Source of the DNA: Pseudoalteromonas rubra | GTDB taxonomy: Bacteria > Pseudomonadota > Gammaproteobacteria > Enterobacterales > Alteromonadaceae | Assembly (NCBI RefSeq): GCF_005886805.2 | Contig: NZ_CP045429.1 | Span: 1,582,501 to 1,646,500 of the forward strand | Direction of reading: 5' to 3' | Length of the DNA stretch: 64,000 bases | Shown here: positions 36,148 to 46,925 of the stretch, in pieces | Layout: the number at the start of each line of letters is the position of its first letter | How positions within the stretch are numbered: the stretch's first letter is position 1 | Position numbers and translations under genes: made by a program | The notes under the pieces: model-generated | The model's database searches: none | What the model was told of the DNA's origin: nothing | Seen by the model: only the letters and a program-made list of their open reading frames with translations

Positions 36148-36999
36148 ATGGCTGTAACTGCTGCCCTAGTTAAAGAACTTCGCGAGCGCACTGGCGCTGG
36201 CATGATGGATTGTAAAAAAGCACTAACTGAAACTAACGGTGACATCGATCTAGCTATCGAAAACATGCGTAAGAGCGGTGCTGCTAAAGCGGCTAAAAAA
36301 GCTGGTAACATTGCTGCTGAAGGTACAATCCTTATCAAGCAAGGTGAAGGTTTCGCTGCACTTCTTGAAGTTAACTGTCAAACTGACTTCGTTGCTAAAG
36401 ACGAAAACTTCCTGGGTTTTGCAAACACTGTTCTTGACGCTGCTGCTGAAGCGAAAACAGACATCGAAACTTTGAAAGCTAAGTTCGAAGAAACGCGTGT
36501 TGCACTAGTTGCTAAAATCGGTGAAAACATCAACGTACGTCGCGTTGAGTACATCGATGGTGCAAACATCTCTGCTTACCGTCACGGCGACCGTATCGGT
36601 GTTGTTGTAACTGGTGAAGCTGACGAAGAAACGCTGAAGCACGTTGCAATGCACGTTGCTGCTTCTAAGCCTGACTACCTAAACCCAGAAGATGTACCTG
36701 CTGAGGTTGTAGAGAAAGAAAAAGCGGTTCAGGTTGAAATCGCTATGAACGAAGGCAAGCCTGCTGAAATCGCTGAGAAAATGGTTGTTGGCCGCATGAA
36801 GAAGTTCACTGGTGAGATCTCTCTTACTGGTCAGGCTTTCATCATGGAGCCTAAGAAGTCTGTTGGTGAGTACCTGAAAGAAAAAGGTGCTTCTGTTTCT
36901 TCATTCATTCGCCTTGAAGTAGGTGAAGGTATCGAGAAGAAAGAAGAAGACTTCGCTGCTGAAGTTGCTGCTCAAATCGCGGCTGCTAAAGGCGAATAA
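36148..36999 (+). CDS. tsf: Elongation factor Ts
   Basis: A 283-residue protein, the same length as E. coli EF-Ts. Landmarks: the N-terminal [19 protein letters not shown] that binds EF-Tu, the core [13 protein letters not shown], and the C-terminal module. It recharges EF-Tu with GTP. Codon use is strongly biased as in rpsB. A 13-bp stem-loop without a T-tract follows at 37018-37061, then a true terminator. Confidence 0.99.
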   Translation: MAVTAALVKELRERTGAGMMDCKKALTETNGDIDLAIENMRKSGAAKAAKKAGNIAAEGTILIKQGEGFAALLEVNCQTDFVAKDENFLGFANTVLDAAAEAKTDIETLKAKFEETRVALVAKIGENINVRRVEYIDGANISAYRHGDRIGVVVTGEADEETLKHVAMHVAASKPDYLNPEDVPAEVVEKEKAVQVEIAMNEGKPAEIAEKMVVGRMKKFTGEISLTGQAFIMEPKKSVGEYLKEKGASVSSFIRLEVGEGIEKKEEDFAAEVAAQIAAAKGE

Positions 37000-37017
37000 T
37001 CACGCTTAGGTGATTAA

Positions 37018-37061
37018 GTGATGCAAAAGCCTCCTCGAGATGAGATTTGCTTTTGCGTCAC
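37018..37061 (+). other. Stem-loop in tsf 3' untranslated region
   Basis: GTGATGCAAAAGC (37018-37030) pairs with GCTTTTGCGTCAC (37049-37061) over 13 bp with one G-U wobble, around an 18-base loop. No T-tract follows, so it is not a normal terminator. It may stabilise the mRNA 3' end. Confidence 0.5.
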
Positions 37062-37078
37062 TGCACAAAATTCTCTAA

Positions 37079-37121
37079 AATAACCGCGCATTTATGTCTT
37101 TCATAAGCGCGGTTATTTTGT
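37079..37121 (+). terminator. Terminator of the rpsB-tsf unit
   Basis: AATAACCGCGC (37079-37089) / GCGCGGTTATT (37107-37117), a perfect 11-bp stem followed by TTG. It separates tsf from pyrH, as expected from their separate transcription in relatives. Confidence 0.85.
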
Positions 37122-37149
37122 ATCTCACTTTTAATTTGGCCCGGAAATT

Positions 37150-37890
37150 ATGACTATCAATCGAAAACCTGTTTTTAGACGCGTTCTTCTTAAACTTAGC
37201 GGCGAAGCTTTGATGGGAGATGAAGGCTTTGGAATCGATCCTAAAGTATTGGATCGTATGGCCCAAGAAATAAAAGAACTTGTAGAACTCGACGTAGAAG
37301 TGGGTTTGGTTATCGGCGGCGGTAACTTCTTACGTGGCGGCTCGTTAGCCGAAGCGGGCATGAATCGCGTAGTGGGCGATCACATGGGAATGCTGGCAAC
37401 TGTGATGAACGGCCTGGCAATGCGCGATGCGCTGCACAGAGCGTTTGTGAATGCACGCCTGATGTCTGCCATTCCTCTAAATGGTGTTTGTGATGCGTAT
37501 AACTGGGCAGAAGCAATCAGCTTGCTGAAATCAGGTCGCGTGGTTATCTTCTCTGCGGGTACCGGTAACCCGTTCTTCACAACTGATTCAGCCGCCTGTT
37601 TGCGCGGTATTGAAATTGAAGCAGACACGGTTATCAAAGCGACCAAAGTAGACGGCGTATTCAGTGATGACCCAGTGAAAAACCCAGATGCAGAATTACA
37701 CCGTCACCTGACGTACAATGAAGTGATTGAAAGAGAATTAAAGGTTATGGACCTTGCGGCATTCACGCTGGCCCGTGACCACAACATGCCTTTGAGCGTA
37801 TTCAACATGAACAAGCCTGGCGCACTAAAGCGGGTTATCATGGGTGAAGAAGAAGGTACGTTAATCAGTACACAACCAGCTGCAGAGTAA
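37150..37890 (+). CDS. pyrH: UMP kinase
   Basis: A 246-residue amino-acid-kinase-fold enzyme that phosphorylates UMP to UDP. Landmarks: [60 protein letters not shown] and DGVFSDDP. Allosterically controlled by GTP and UTP in relatives. Lies between the tsf terminator and frr. Length typical. Confidence 0.98.
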   Translation: MTINRKPVFRRVLLKLSGEALMGDEGFGIDPKVLDRMAQEIKELVELDVEVGLVIGGGNFLRGGSLAEAGMNRVVGDHMGMLATVMNGLAMRDALHRAFVNARLMSAIPLNGVCDAYNWAEAISLLKSGRVVIFSAGTGNPFFTTDSAACLRGIEIEADTVIKATKVDGVFSDDPVKNPDAELHRHLTYNEVIERELKVMDLAAFTLARDHNMPLSVFNMNKPGALKRVIMGEEEGTLISTQPAAE

Positions 37891-37974
37891 GCGCTCTGGC
37901 GCATTGGCTGGCTACACCAGCAACTTAACCTGCAAGCTGAGTCCGATTAATACAGTAAAGAATAGGATAGCACT

Positions 37975-38532
37975 GTGATTGATGATATTAAAAAAGATGC
38001 GCAAGAGCGCATGACAAAAAGCGTAGCTGCGCTGGCAAGCCAGTTATCTAAAATCCGTACTGGCCGTGCACACCCGGCATTGCTTGATGGCATTTCTGTG
38101 TCTTACTACGGTGCTGACACGCCGCTTAACCAGGTTGCTAACGTGACGGTAGAAGATTCACGTACACTGGCTATCAGCGTATTTGACAAGTCTTTGGCAC
38201 AAGCGGTAGAAAAAGCGATCATGGCGTCTGATTTGGGTCTTAACCCAATGTCTGCGGGTACGGTTATCCGTGTACCACTTCCTCCGCTGACAGAAGAGCG
38301 TCGTAAGGACCTGATCAAAATCGTACGTGGCGAAGTTGAAGGCGGCCGTGTTGCAGTGCGTAACATTCGTCGTGATGCCAACGGTGACGTGAAATCACTG
38401 CTGAAGGATAAAGAGATTTCTGAGGACGAAGCACGTCAGGCAGAAGACGAGATCCAGAAGCTAACTGATAAGTTTATCAAAGAGATGGACACTCAGCTGA
38501 GCGCTAAAGAAGCAGAGCTGATGGAAATCTAA
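37975..38532 (+). CDS. frr: Ribosome recycling factor
   Basis: A 185-residue protein with the RRF signatures [30 protein letters not shown] and [19 protein letters not shown]. With EF-G it splits post-termination ribosomes. GTG start with AGGATA upstream. Followed by a strong terminator. Confidence 0.98.
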   Translation: MIDDIKKDAQERMTKSVAALASQLSKIRTGRAHPALLDGISVSYYGADTPLNQVANVTVEDSRTLAISVFDKSLAQAVEKAIMASDLGLNPMSAGTVIRVPLPPLTEERRKDLIKIVRGEVEGGRVAVRNIRRDANGDVKSLLKDKEISEDEARQAEDEIQKLTDKFIKEMDTQLSAKEAELMEI

Positions 38533-38559
38533 GCAACCACAAATTTATTAGGTTTGCAG

Positions 38560-38594
38560 CGCCGTCTAAGGTATACTAGACGGCGTTTTTTTTT
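38560..38594 (+). terminator. Terminator of frr
   Basis: CGCCGTCTA (38560-38568) / TAGACGGCG (38577-38585), perfect 9-bp stem, 8-base loop, then nine T. The loop contains a TATACT that could be part of the uppS promoter, but no good -35 is spaced before it. Confidence 0.9.
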
Positions 38595-38609
38595 ACTTAA
38601 ATAGGCATT

Positions 38610-39383
38610 ATGATTTTAACCGCTGACGCAATTTCACAGCAATCTCTGCCCAAACATGTCGCTATCATTATGGATGGAAATGGCCGCTGGGCTCAGGCGC
38701 GTAAGCGTCCCCGTGCATATGGACATAAAAAAGGGGTAGATTCAGTTCGCAATGCTGTGCAGTTTTGCTCTAAGCTAGGGATAGAGTCATTGACGTTGTT
38801 CGCTTTCAGTAGTGAAAACTGGCGCCGTCCTGAGGACGAAGTCAGCACTTTGATGGAATTATTCCTGTTTGTATTGAGTAAAGAAGTTAAGAAGCTCCAT
38901 AAGAACAATGTGAAGCTGTCAATCATCGGAGATATCTCGCGCTTCCCAGCCGGGTTGCAGCAAAAAGTGGTCGATGCAGAACAATTGACCGAGCATAACT
39001 CGGGATTAAAGTTGAACATTGCGGCCAATTATGGCGGTCGCTGGGATATTATGCAGGCGGCTCAAGCCTTGGCTGAGCAGGTCGCTGAAGGCGCCATCCA
39101 GGCGAGCGACATTACAGAAGAGGCGATTTCGTCACAGTTGACGATGGCGGACCAAAGCCCGCTTGATCTATTGATCCGCACCGGTGGAGATTACCGCATT
39201 AGTAATTTCTTACTGTGGCAGGCAGCGTATGCTGAGCTCTACTTTACCGAAACATTATGGCCAGACTTTAATGAAGAAGCGTTTTCAGAAGCGCTTGCCT
39301 GTTACGTTTCGAGAGAACGACGTTTCGGTTGTACCGGCGAACAAATAAAACAATTACTCGCCGAGAGCAAAACAACAAGTTAA
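38610..39383 (+). CDS. uppS: Undecaprenyl diphosphate synthase
   Basis: A 257-residue cis-prenyltransferase. The catalytic Asp is in [13 protein letters not shown], with [13 protein letters not shown] following; later [13 protein letters not shown] and [18 protein letters not shown]. It makes the C55 lipid carrier for peptidoglycan and LPS. ATG 16 bases after the frr terminator; cdsA follows after 11 bases. Confidence 0.98.
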   Translation: MILTADAISQQSLPKHVAIIMDGNGRWAQARKRPRAYGHKKGVDSVRNAVQFCSKLGIESLTLFAFSSENWRRPEDEVSTLMELFLFVLSKEVKKLHKNNVKLSIIGDISRFPAGLQQKVVDAEQLTEHNSGLKLNIAANYGGRWDIMQAAQALAEQVAEGAIQASDITEEAISSQLTMADQSPLDLLIRTGGDYRISNFLLWQAAYAELYFTETLWPDFNEEAFSEALACYVSRERRFGCTGEQIKQLLAESKTTS

Positions 39384-39394
39384 AGGTATAAAAT

Positions 39395-40261
39395 TTGTTA
39401 AAACAACGTGTTATGACGTCGGTGGTGCTGGCGCCACTGGCTTTACTATTGGTATTTTTTACACCGCTGAATTTATTTAGTGTGATTGCCGGCGCCATTA
39501 TCCTGATGGGTGCCTGGGAATGGGCTGCCTTTATTGGCCTCACAAATCGCCTGCACAAAGGTATTTATGTTGTCATGATGGCAGCAGTTCTGGCCGGCCT
39601 TCATATCCACTGGCCGATCACAGAGCTTTGGCATCAGGGGCGTCTGGTCGCTGATGCAAACTACGTCTTTACCCTTGCCGCTGCCTGGTGGCTGGTTGCA
39701 ACCGTTCTGGTTATGAATTACCCGCGTATGGCCAAAGCCTGGAATGAAGGCATGATCATGCGTACCATTGCCGGCTTTTTGACCTTGATTCCACTTTGGC
39801 TGGCACTGAATGTGCTGCGCAGCGCTGAGTATCATCAGGCAGAGCAATACGGCTCAGTGTTAATCATGGTGGTGCTGGGCATCGTGTGGAGTGCAGACAT
39901 AGGTGCTTACTTTGCCGGTAAGAATTTTGGCAAACACAAGTTAATGCCGAATGTCAGCCCCAATAAAACCATCGAAGGCTTGATCGGTGGCTTACTGACG
40001 TCTGTCGTGTTTGTGGTCATTTTCTGCTACTGCAGTGACGTAGCGCAACATCAATGGGTATTGTATGCAGGATTAACCGTTGTGATTGCGTTGTTTTCCG
40101 CTGTCGGTGATTTGCTGGAAAGCATGTTTAAACGTGAAGCCGGGTTAAAGGACTCAGGTAAATGTCTGCCGGGACACGGCGGTATTCTTGACCGTATCGA
40201 TAGTTTAACTGCGGCTGCGCCGATTTTTGCCTTGCTGTACGCCTGGACGGTGACACTATGA
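39395..40261 (+). CDS. cdsA: Phosphatidate cytidylyltransferase
   Basis: A 288-residue membrane enzyme that makes CDP-diacylglycerol. About eight membrane segments and the C-terminal signature SPNKTIEGLIGG ... GDLLESMFKREAGLKDSGK, then PGHGGILDRIDS. The start is TTG (39395): AAAGGT lies 7 bases upstream, and the N-terminus (LKQRVMTSVVLAP) matches the family. The end overlaps the dxr start by four bases (ATGA). Confidence 0.96.
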   Translation: MLKQRVMTSVVLAPLALLLVFFTPLNLFSVIAGAIILMGAWEWAAFIGLTNRLHKGIYVVMMAAVLAGLHIHWPITELWHQGRLVADANYVFTLAAAWWLVATVLVMNYPRMAKAWNEGMIMRTIAGFLTLIPLWLALNVLRSAEYHQAEQYGSVLIMVVLGIVWSADIGAYFAGKNFGKHKLMPNVSPNKTIEGLIGGLLTSVVFVVIFCYCSDVAQHQWVLYAGLTVVIALFSAVGDLLESMFKREAGLKDSGKCLPGHGGILDRIDSLTAAAPIFALLYAWTVTL

Positions 40262-41445
40262 GTGATAAGCAAAACCTGGTTATTTTAGGGTCAACTGGCT
40301 CTATTGGCACATCAACGCTGGATGTTGTCGAGCGAAATAGCACACAGTATCAGGTTTTTGCGCTGGTTGCCGGACGTAATGCACAGCTGGTTATTGAGCA
40401 GGCGTTGAAGCATCAGCCTCGCTATGTCGTGATGGGAGCTGAAGACGCAGCCACAGAGGTAAGGGAGGCACTTAACAGCCAACAGACTGAAGTGCTTAGT
40501 GGCACTCAGGCCATGTGTGACATCGCCGCTCATACTGACGTAGACATTGTGATGTCGGCCATTGTCGGTGCGGCGGGGTTATTGCCAACACTGGCGGCTG
40601 TAGAGCAGGGCAAGAAAGTCCTGCTGGCCAATAAAGAATCTCTGGTCATGTCCGGGCAGTTGTTTATGGACAAAGTAAAGCGCCATGGTGCAACTTTGCT
40701 GCCCATTGACAGTGAACACAATGCCATCTTTCAGTGCTTACCTGGTGTCTTACAAAAGGGCGACAGCACGGCACTTGATACTCAAGGGATCCGCAAAATT
40801 CTCCTGACAGGCTCCGGCGGACCATTCCTGACACGCGCCATTGATACGCTGGCCGATGTAACCGTTGCTGAGGCCGTCGCACACCCTAACTGGTCAATGG
40901 GACAGAAGATCTCTGTAGACTCCGCGACCATGATGAACAAAGGGCTGGAGTTCGTCGAAGCAAAATGGCTGTTTCATTGCCAGGCTGATGACATTGAAGT
41001 GGTTATTCATCCACAGAGTATGATCCATTCCATGGTGCAATACATAGACGGCTCTGTGATTGCGCAAATGGGCCAACCAGATATGCGAACTCCCATTGCT
41101 TATGGTCTTGCTTACCCAGAACGGATAGAAGCGGGCGTTAAGCCACTCGATTTTGCGGATATTGTCGATTTCACCTTTACCAAGCCTGATTTCAACCGCT
41201 ATCCCAACTTAAAACTGGCAATCGATGCGTGTCGTAGCGGCCAGTCAGCTACAACGACACTGAATGCGGCGAACGAAATTGCTGTTGCGGCCTTTTTGAA
41301 TGAGCAAATTGGCTTTTGTGATATTTATCGCATAAATGCTGAAGTGCTTGAACGTTGCCACCTCGAACCTTTACACTCTGTGGACGCGATAATGGCACAG
41401 GATGCGCAAGCCCGCAGACTTGCCAGGGAACTGATCAGTAAGTAG
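40258..41445 (+). CDS. dxr: 1-deoxy-D-xylulose 5-phosphate reductoisomerase
   Basis: A 395-residue MEP-pathway enzyme. Visible: the NADPH-binding LGSTGSIGTSTLDVV, LANKESLVMSG, the metal-binding LPIDSEHNAIFQCL and catalytic region GSGGPF, HPNWSMGQKISVDSATMMNKG. Overlaps cdsA and is followed by rseP eight bases later. Length is as in E. coli (398). Confidence 0.98.
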   Translation: MSDKQNLVILGSTGSIGTSTLDVVERNSTQYQVFALVAGRNAQLVIEQALKHQPRYVVMGAEDAATEVREALNSQQTEVLSGTQAMCDIAAHTDVDIVMSAIVGAAGLLPTLAAVEQGKKVLLANKESLVMSGQLFMDKVKRHGATLLPIDSEHNAIFQCLPGVLQKGDSTALDTQGIRKILLTGSGGPFLTRAIDTLADVTVAEAVAHPNWSMGQKISVDSATMMNKGLEFVEAKWLFHCQADDIEVVIHPQSMIHSMVQYIDGSVIAQMGQPDMRTPIAYGLAYPERIEAGVKPLDFADIVDFTFTKPDFNRYPNLKLAIDACRSGQSATTTLNAANEIAVAAFLNEQIGFCDIYRINAEVLERCHLEPLHSVDAIMAQDAQARRLARELISK

Positions 41446-41453
41446 GAGTCACT

Positions 41454-42806
41454 ATGTTGGAATTTTTCTGGAACCTGGGTTCTTTCATTGTCGCACTGGG
41501 GATCTTGGTGGCTGTACATGAATATGGCCACTTTTGGGTTGCCAGAAAAGCCGGTGTGAAAGTACTCCGGTTCTCAATTGGTTTTGGTAAACCTCTGGTC
41601 CGTTGGTATGACAAGCTCGGTACTGAATATGTCATTGCCGCCATTCCTTTGGGTGGGTACGTTCGTATGTTGGATGAGCGTGTGGATGAGGTGCCTGTTT
41701 CAGAACAACATCTGTCATTTAACAACAAACCCGTACTTTCCAGAATTGCCATTTCAGCCGCCGGACCCCTTGCGAACTTTCTTTTCGCTATTTTTGCTCT
41801 CGCACTTATGTATATGGTTGGCGTTCAGAATGCCAAGCCTATTGTTGGAAATGTGACCGACAGCAGTATTGCGGCTCTGGCTCAGGTGCAGCCGGGCGAT
41901 CGTATTATCAGTGTCGACGACGAGGTTGTTCAGTCCTGGCAGGAAGTCACCTTTGCGTTGATGGGGGGACTGGGTGAATCGCAGGTTATCCTCAAAGTTC
42001 AGGACAGTCAGGGTCAGCTCGCTTTGCGTCAGCTAGATACTCGTGAGTGGCGATTGGATGAGCAAGATGTGCCACCTTTGACGTCTGTGGGTATCCAACC
42101 TTACCGCCCTAATCTGAAACTAGAAATTGCGCAAATAGCGTCAGGCTCTGCTGCCGAGCAAGGCGGTTTAGCGGTGGGTGATAAACTGCTGCGTTATAAC
42201 AATGAAACGCTCGACTCATGGGAACAATTTGTACAGCTAGTACAAACCTCAGCGCAACAACGCAGTCATCTGGTCGTGCAAAGAGCTGGTGTTGAGGTTG
42301 ATCTTTACCCTACGCCACAGGGCCGAGAAGACAACCAGGGGGTACTTATTGGCTATTTGGGCGTAGTACCAGTGCTTGAACCCTGGCCAAAAGGGTATAT
42401 TGAAACTAGACAATACGGGGTATTCGATAGTATCGTGCTGGGCGTTAAAAAGACCTACGACTTAACTGCGCTCAGTTTTGAGATGATTGGTAATTTGTTG
42501 ACCGGTCAGGTATCGGTTAAAAATCTCAGTGGGCCGGTTGGCATTGCTGTAGGGGCCGGAAATAGTGTGAGTTATGGGTTTGTCGCATTTTTAGGCTTTT
42601 TGGCTTTAATTAGCGTCAACCTAGGGGTTTTCAACCTTTTACCCCTGCCGGTCTTAGATGGCGGGCACTTAATGTATTACTTTATTGAACTTATTCGCAA
42701 AAAACCGGTCTCTGAAAAGACACAAGAGTTAGGCTATAAGGTGGGTGCAGTTGTGCTCCTGGCGCTAACTTGTTTTGCACTACTTAACGATGTATCGAGG
42801 CTTTAG
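41454..42806 (+). CDS. rseP: Site-2 protease RseP
   Basis: A 450-residue intramembrane zinc protease that cleaves RseA in the sigma-E response. The catalytic HEYGH motif is at H22-H26 in the first membrane helix, and the third ligand Asp is in LPVLDGGHLMYY near residue 401. Two PDZ regions lie between (for example AQVQPGDRIISVDD and GLAVGDKLLRYNN). RBS AGGAG upstream of the ATG. Confidence 0.97.
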   Translation: MLEFFWNLGSFIVALGILVAVHEYGHFWVARKAGVKVLRFSIGFGKPLVRWYDKLGTEYVIAAIPLGGYVRMLDERVDEVPVSEQHLSFNNKPVLSRIAISAAGPLANFLFAIFALALMYMVGVQNAKPIVGNVTDSSIAALAQVQPGDRIISVDDEVVQSWQEVTFALMGGLGESQVILKVQDSQGQLALRQLDTREWRLDEQDVPPLTSVGIQPYRPNLKLEIAQIASGSAAEQGGLAVGDKLLRYNNETLDSWEQFVQLVQTSAQQRSHLVVQRAGVEVDLYPTPQGREDNQGVLIGYLGVVPVLEPWPKGYIETRQYGVFDSIVLGVKKTYDLTALSFEMIGNLLTGQVSVKNLSGPVGIAVGAGNSVSYGFVAFLGFLALISVNLGVFNLLPLPVLDGGHLMYYFIELIRKKPVSEKTQELGYKVGAVVLLALTCFALLNDVSRL

Positions 42807-42873
42807 GCCGCAAGGTGCGATAGCAATTGAGGCGCACTGTTCGCCGTAAGCTGTAAAGGATAAAGATAATAAA

Positions 42874-45345
42874 ATGCCTATAAAAAAACATTTAGCTGTA
42901 ACGAGTTTACTGGGCGCGAGCTTTGCTGCTCTGGGGCAAAACTCCTTTATCGTAGAAGATTTGAAAGTTGAAGGCCTGCAGCGCGTTGCGCTGGGCGCTG
43001 CGTTAACACACATTCCTATCAACGTGGGTGATCAAGTTGATGACTATACAGTGTCCAAGACGATTAAGGCGCTGTTTGCATCTGGCCATTTTGATGATAT
43101 TGCTGCATTTAGAGATGGCAATCAGGTTATTTTCAAAGTTAAAGAACGTCCGACGATTGCTTCGATTGAATTTGATGGCAACAAAGACATCAAAGATGAG
43201 CAGCTTCAGGAAAGCTTAGATCAGCAAAATATCCGTGCCGGTGAAACTTTAGACAGAACGGTTATTGATAGCGTAGAGAAAGGCCTTATCGAATTCTTCC
43301 ACAGTATCGGTAAGTACAACGCTAAGATTGAGATGACCATTGTTGAGCTGCCACGTAACCGGGTAAGACTGAAGCTGGACTTTAATGAAGGTGACGCGGC
43401 GTCGGTCAGGCAGATCAACCTGGTTGGTAACGAACTTTTCTCAGATGAAGAGCTGTTGAAATTGGTTGAATCGCAGCAGGATTTACCTTGGTGGAAATTC
43501 CTGTCTAGTGACCGCTATCAGAAGCAAACCATTGAAGGCGACTTGGAAAAGATCCGCAGTTACTATCTGGATCGTGGTTACCTGCGTTTCAACATTGACT
43601 CTACCCAGGTTTCCGTGAGCCCAGAGCGTGAGTCAGTCTATGTGACGGCAAACCTCACCGAGGGTGAGCAGTACATGGTAAAAGACTTTGAGTTTATCGG
43701 GGACTTGCTGGGTCGTGAAGAATTGATCCGCAGTGTTGTACCGTTAAGAAGTGGTGAGCTGTATAACGGCTCAATCGTCACTGCCACCGAAGAATTTATC
43801 AAGAGTTATCTGGCGCGCTTTGGCTATGCCAATGCTGAGGTACGTACCGTGCCTGACATTGATGACGAAAGCAAAGAAGTGAAGCTGACCCTGGCGGTTG
43901 ACCCTGGCAAGCGTGTTTACGTACGCCGTATTGCAGTCAATGGCAACCAGGTGACTGCTGACCACGTTGTTCGTCGTGAAATGACACAGCTTGAAGGCGC
44001 CTGGCTATCTAACCAAAGCCTTGAACGTTCTAAGTTACAGATCCAGCGTCTGCCGTATATGGAAAGCGTTGACTTTGAAGTCAAGCCAATTCCGGGTGTT
44101 GACGATCAGGTCGATGTTGATTTTAAAGTTAAAGAGCAGCCCGCTGGTAGCTTCCAGGCCGGTGTGGCTTATGGCTCATATGGTGGCTTGCAGTTTAATG
44201 TGGGCGTGAGTGAGTCTAACTTCCTGGGAACTGGTAACCAGCTTGCCTTTAATATTAATACAGGCCGAGGGTCGAAGCGTTATACCGTTTCTTACACAAA
44301 CCCATACTTTACGCCAGACGGTGTGTCACAAGGTAGCAGCATTTTCTACAGCGACTTTGATGGTAGTAAGCTGGGCCTGATTGATTATGACCAGACCAAC
44401 TATGGTATTGGCACTAACTTTGGTTTCCCAATTGATGCCGTTAACCGAATCAACTTTGGTGTACGCTGGATTGAAGAAGAGCTGGATCGTATCCCGGATT
44501 ACGAACAATCACGGGTGATGCGATTGGCGTTTACCGATCCGGAAAACCCGGATGCTGGTTTTGACTTTACTAAATATGAGTTGAGCGTTGGCTGGTCACG
44601 GATCACTGTTAACCGCGGTATGTTCCCGACAGACGGTTCACGTCAAAGTGCCACTTTCAGAGTCACGACACCTAACTCAGATCTGAATTTCTTCAAGCTG
44701 AATTATGACTCGCGTTTTTATTGGCCAATCAGTAATGACCATCGTTGGGTGTTCTCGGCGCGTGCCGGCCTTGCTTATGGTAATGGTTACGGTGAAGTCA
44801 ATGGCTTTGAGCAAACCTTGCCGTTCCAGGAATTTTATCGCATCACAGAAATGGAGCTACGCGGCTTTGATCGTAATACGATCCTGCCACGTGCGTTGCA
44901 GCGTTCACCTTCCTCAATTGGTGGCACGCCACTGCCGGATGGCACAGTACCAGGTTCGATTGGCGGCGATCCGCAGTTTGACAACCTGATCCAAGGTGGC
45001 CGTATCGGTGGTAACGCAAAAGCCCTTGCAGGCATTGAGATGATTGTACCGACGCCTTTCCTGGAAGAGGAAAACACCAGCTCAGTGCGTACCAGCTTCT
45101 TCATTGACGCTGCGAACGTCTGGGACACGGAGTTCGATGCTGATCGTTATACGAACTTGTCGCCGGATGTATATAAAACACTATCAGATTACTCTGATCC
45201 CAGTCGGTTCAGGGTATCTACAGGCCTATCTGTACAGTGGATCTCGCCAATGGGACCAATGCTGATCAGTTTTGCCTACCCACTGAAAAAAGAAGAAGAT
45301 GATGAAACTGACTTCATCAGCTTTAACATAAGTAATACGTTCTAA
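42874..45345 (+). CDS. bamA: Outer membrane assembly factor BamA
   Basis: An 823-residue protein with signal peptide (MPIKKHLAVTSLLGASFAALG), five POTRA domains (about 24-425, starting FIVEDLKVEGLQRV) and a C-terminal 16-strand barrel. The conserved barrel motif appears as MELRGFDRN, and the C-terminal signature ends FNISNTF with a terminal Phe. A short insert with two GG-rich turns (IGGTPLPDGTVPGSIGG) lies in a loop near 685-705. It inserts outer membrane proteins. Followed closely by skp. Confidence 0.98.
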   Translation: MPIKKHLAVTSLLGASFAALGQNSFIVEDLKVEGLQRVALGAALTHIPINVGDQVDDYTVSKTIKALFASGHFDDIAAFRDGNQVIFKVKERPTIASIEFDGNKDIKDEQLQESLDQQNIRAGETLDRTVIDSVEKGLIEFFHSIGKYNAKIEMTIVELPRNRVRLKLDFNEGDAASVRQINLVGNELFSDEELLKLVESQQDLPWWKFLSSDRYQKQTIEGDLEKIRSYYLDRGYLRFNIDSTQVSVSPERESVYVTANLTEGEQYMVKDFEFIGDLLGREELIRSVVPLRSGELYNGSIVTATEEFIKSYLARFGYANAEVRTVPDIDDESKEVKLTLAVDPGKRVYVRRIAVNGNQVTADHVVRREMTQLEGAWLSNQSLERSKLQIQRLPYMESVDFEVKPIPGVDDQVDVDFKVKEQPAGSFQAGVAYGSYGGLQFNVGVSESNFLGTGNQLAFNINTGRGSKRYTVSYTNPYFTPDGVSQGSSIFYSDFDGSKLGLIDYDQTNYGIGTNFGFPIDAVNRINFGVRWIEEELDRIPDYEQSRVMRLAFTDPENPDAGFDFTKYELSVGWSRITVNRGMFPTDGSRQSATFRVTTPNSDLNFFKLNYDSRFYWPISNDHRWVFSARAGLAYGNGYGEVNGFEQTLPFQEFYRITEMELRGFDRNTILPRALQRSPSSIGGTPLPDGTVPGSIGGDPQFDNLIQGGRIGGNAKALAGIEMIVPTPFLEEENTSSVRTSFFIDAANVWDTEFDADRYTNLSPDVYKTLSDYSDPSRFRVSTGLSVQWISPMGPMLISFAYPLKKEEDDETDFISFNISNTF

Positions 45346-45355
45346 GGAGCTAATT

Positions 45356-45874
45356 GTGAAAAACCTTTTTAAAACTTCGGCCATGGCGCTGATGGCTACA
45401 CTCATGATGGGGGCTTCTGCGTCTGCGTTTGCACACAAAGTTGGCCTGGTCGATATGCAAAATATCTACTCAAAATTGCCACAAATGGCAAAAATTGAGC
45501 AGACTTTACAAGCTGAATTTGCAGAGCGTCGTCAAGAATTAGAAAAACTACAAGGTGACATCCGTTTCGAAGCTGAAAAGTTCAAGCGTGAAAGCGCGAC
45601 AATGAGTGAAGATCAGCAAGTTGCATTGCGTGAAAAAATTCAGGGCATGCAGCAAGAACTGGCTACAAAGGGTCGTCCTCTAGAGCAAGAAATCAAAGTA
45701 CGTCAAAATCAGGAACTGGCAAAAGTACAGAAACTGATCGTTGATGCCATTGAAGAAGTTGCCAAAAAAGGAAAATACGACGAAGTTCGCGTAAAAGATA
45801 CGACAATTTACTTCAACCCTGATAAAGTTTCTGACCTGTCGGATAAAATTGTTGAAGTAGTCAGTAAAAAGTAA
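45356..45874 (+). CDS. skp: Periplasmic chaperone Skp (OmpH)
   Basis: A 172-residue protein with signal peptide (MKNLFKTSAMALMATLMMG plus SASAFA) and two long coiled-coil arms (residues about 45-140) rich in Glu/Lys/Gln. The N-terminal mature HKVGLVDMQNIYSKLP is typical. GTG start with AAGGAGC upstream. Holds unfolded outer-membrane proteins for BamA. The stop overlaps the lpxD start by one base. Confidence 0.95.
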   Translation: MKNLFKTSAMALMATLMMGASASAFAHKVGLVDMQNIYSKLPQMAKIEQTLQAEFAERRQELEKLQGDIRFEAEKFKRESATMSEDQQVALREKIQGMQQELATKGRPLEQEIKVRQNQELAKVQKLIVDAIEEVAKKGKYDEVRVKDTTIYFNPDKVSDLSDKIVEVVSKK

Positions 45875-46914
45875 TGACCAAACACTACACTTTGTCGCAG
45901 TTGGCTGAAGCTGTGGGCGCCGAATTGCAAGGCGATCCGGCTCAGCCAATTGGGAAAATTGCCACCTTGCTTAGTGCGGGTGGTCAGGACATCGCGTTCC
46001 TGGCAAATAAAAAGTACCGCAGCCAACTTGCATCAACGCAAGCGGGTGCCGTGATCCTGGCACCTTCTGAGGCTGAACACTTCTCTGGCAATAAGCTAGT
46101 CTGTGACAACCCTTATGTTGCGTACGCTAAACTTGCGCAATACATGGATACCACACCCGATTCAGCTCAGGCGATCCACGAGCGCGCTTCAGTGCATGAG
46201 TCTGTGAAACTTGGCAACAATGTCAGTATCGGTGCCAATGCTGTGATAGAAGCGGGCGTTGAGCTGGGTGATGATGTACAGATTGGCCCAGGTTGTTTTG
46301 TCGGTAAACACACGCGCATCGGCGCAAAAACAAAACTTTGGGCAAATGTCACGATTTATCATGAGGTCGTGATTGGTGAATCCTGTTTATTTCAGTCAGG
46401 TGCTGTGATCGGCAGTGATGGCTTTGGTTATGCCAACGAAGGTGGAGAATGGGTTAAAATTCCTCAGCTTGGCAGCGTCATTATCGGTAACCGCGTAGAA
46501 GTCGGGGCGAGCACGACGATAGACCGTGGTGCGTTAGACGACACGGTGATCCATGATAATGTGATTTTGGATAACCAAATTCAGATCGCACACAATGTTG
46601 AAATTGGCTACGGCACAGCGATTGCGGGCTGTAGCGTTATGGCTGGCAGCGTTAAAATCGGCAAGTATTGCCAGATTGGCGGTATGGTGGCTGTCAATGG
46701 ACACAATGAGGTGTGTGACGGAGTCGTCATTACGGGGATGAGCATGGTGACAAAAGGGATCTCCGAGCCGGGGATTTACTCGTCAGGTATGCCACACACC
46801 ACTAATAAAGAGTGGCGTAAGAACATTGCTCACCTACGAAACCTTTCGGATTTTAAAGCGCGATTAAAAGCGCTGGAAAGCCTCACAGAACAGCTTAAAC
46901 ATACTGATAACTAA
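45874..46914 (+). CDS. lpxD: UDP-3-O-(3-hydroxymyristoyl)glucosamine N-acyltransferase
   Basis: A 346-residue lipid A enzyme with N-terminal uridine-binding domain (residues 1-100) and hexapeptide-repeat beta-helix. Landmarks: [35 protein letters not shown], and the catalytic His in [15 protein letters not shown], cited in short pieces. C-terminal helices run to the end. Third step of lipid A synthesis. Overlaps skp by one base. Confidence 0.97.
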   Translation: MTKHYTLSQLAEAVGAELQGDPAQPIGKIATLLSAGGQDIAFLANKKYRSQLASTQAGAVILAPSEAEHFSGNKLVCDNPYVAYAKLAQYMDTTPDSAQAIHERASVHESVKLGNNVSIGANAVIEAGVELGDDVQIGPGCFVGKHTRIGAKTKLWANVTIYHEVVIGESCLFQSGAVIGSDGFGYANEGGEWVKIPQLGSVIIGNRVEVGASTTIDRGALDDTVIHDNVILDNQIQIAHNVEIGYGTAIAGCSVMAGSVKIGKYCQIGGMVAVNGHNEVCDGVVITGMSMVTKGISEPGIYSSGMPHTTNKEWRKNIAHLRNLSDFKARLKALESLTEQLKHTDN

Positions 46915-46925
46915 AGGATGTTATT

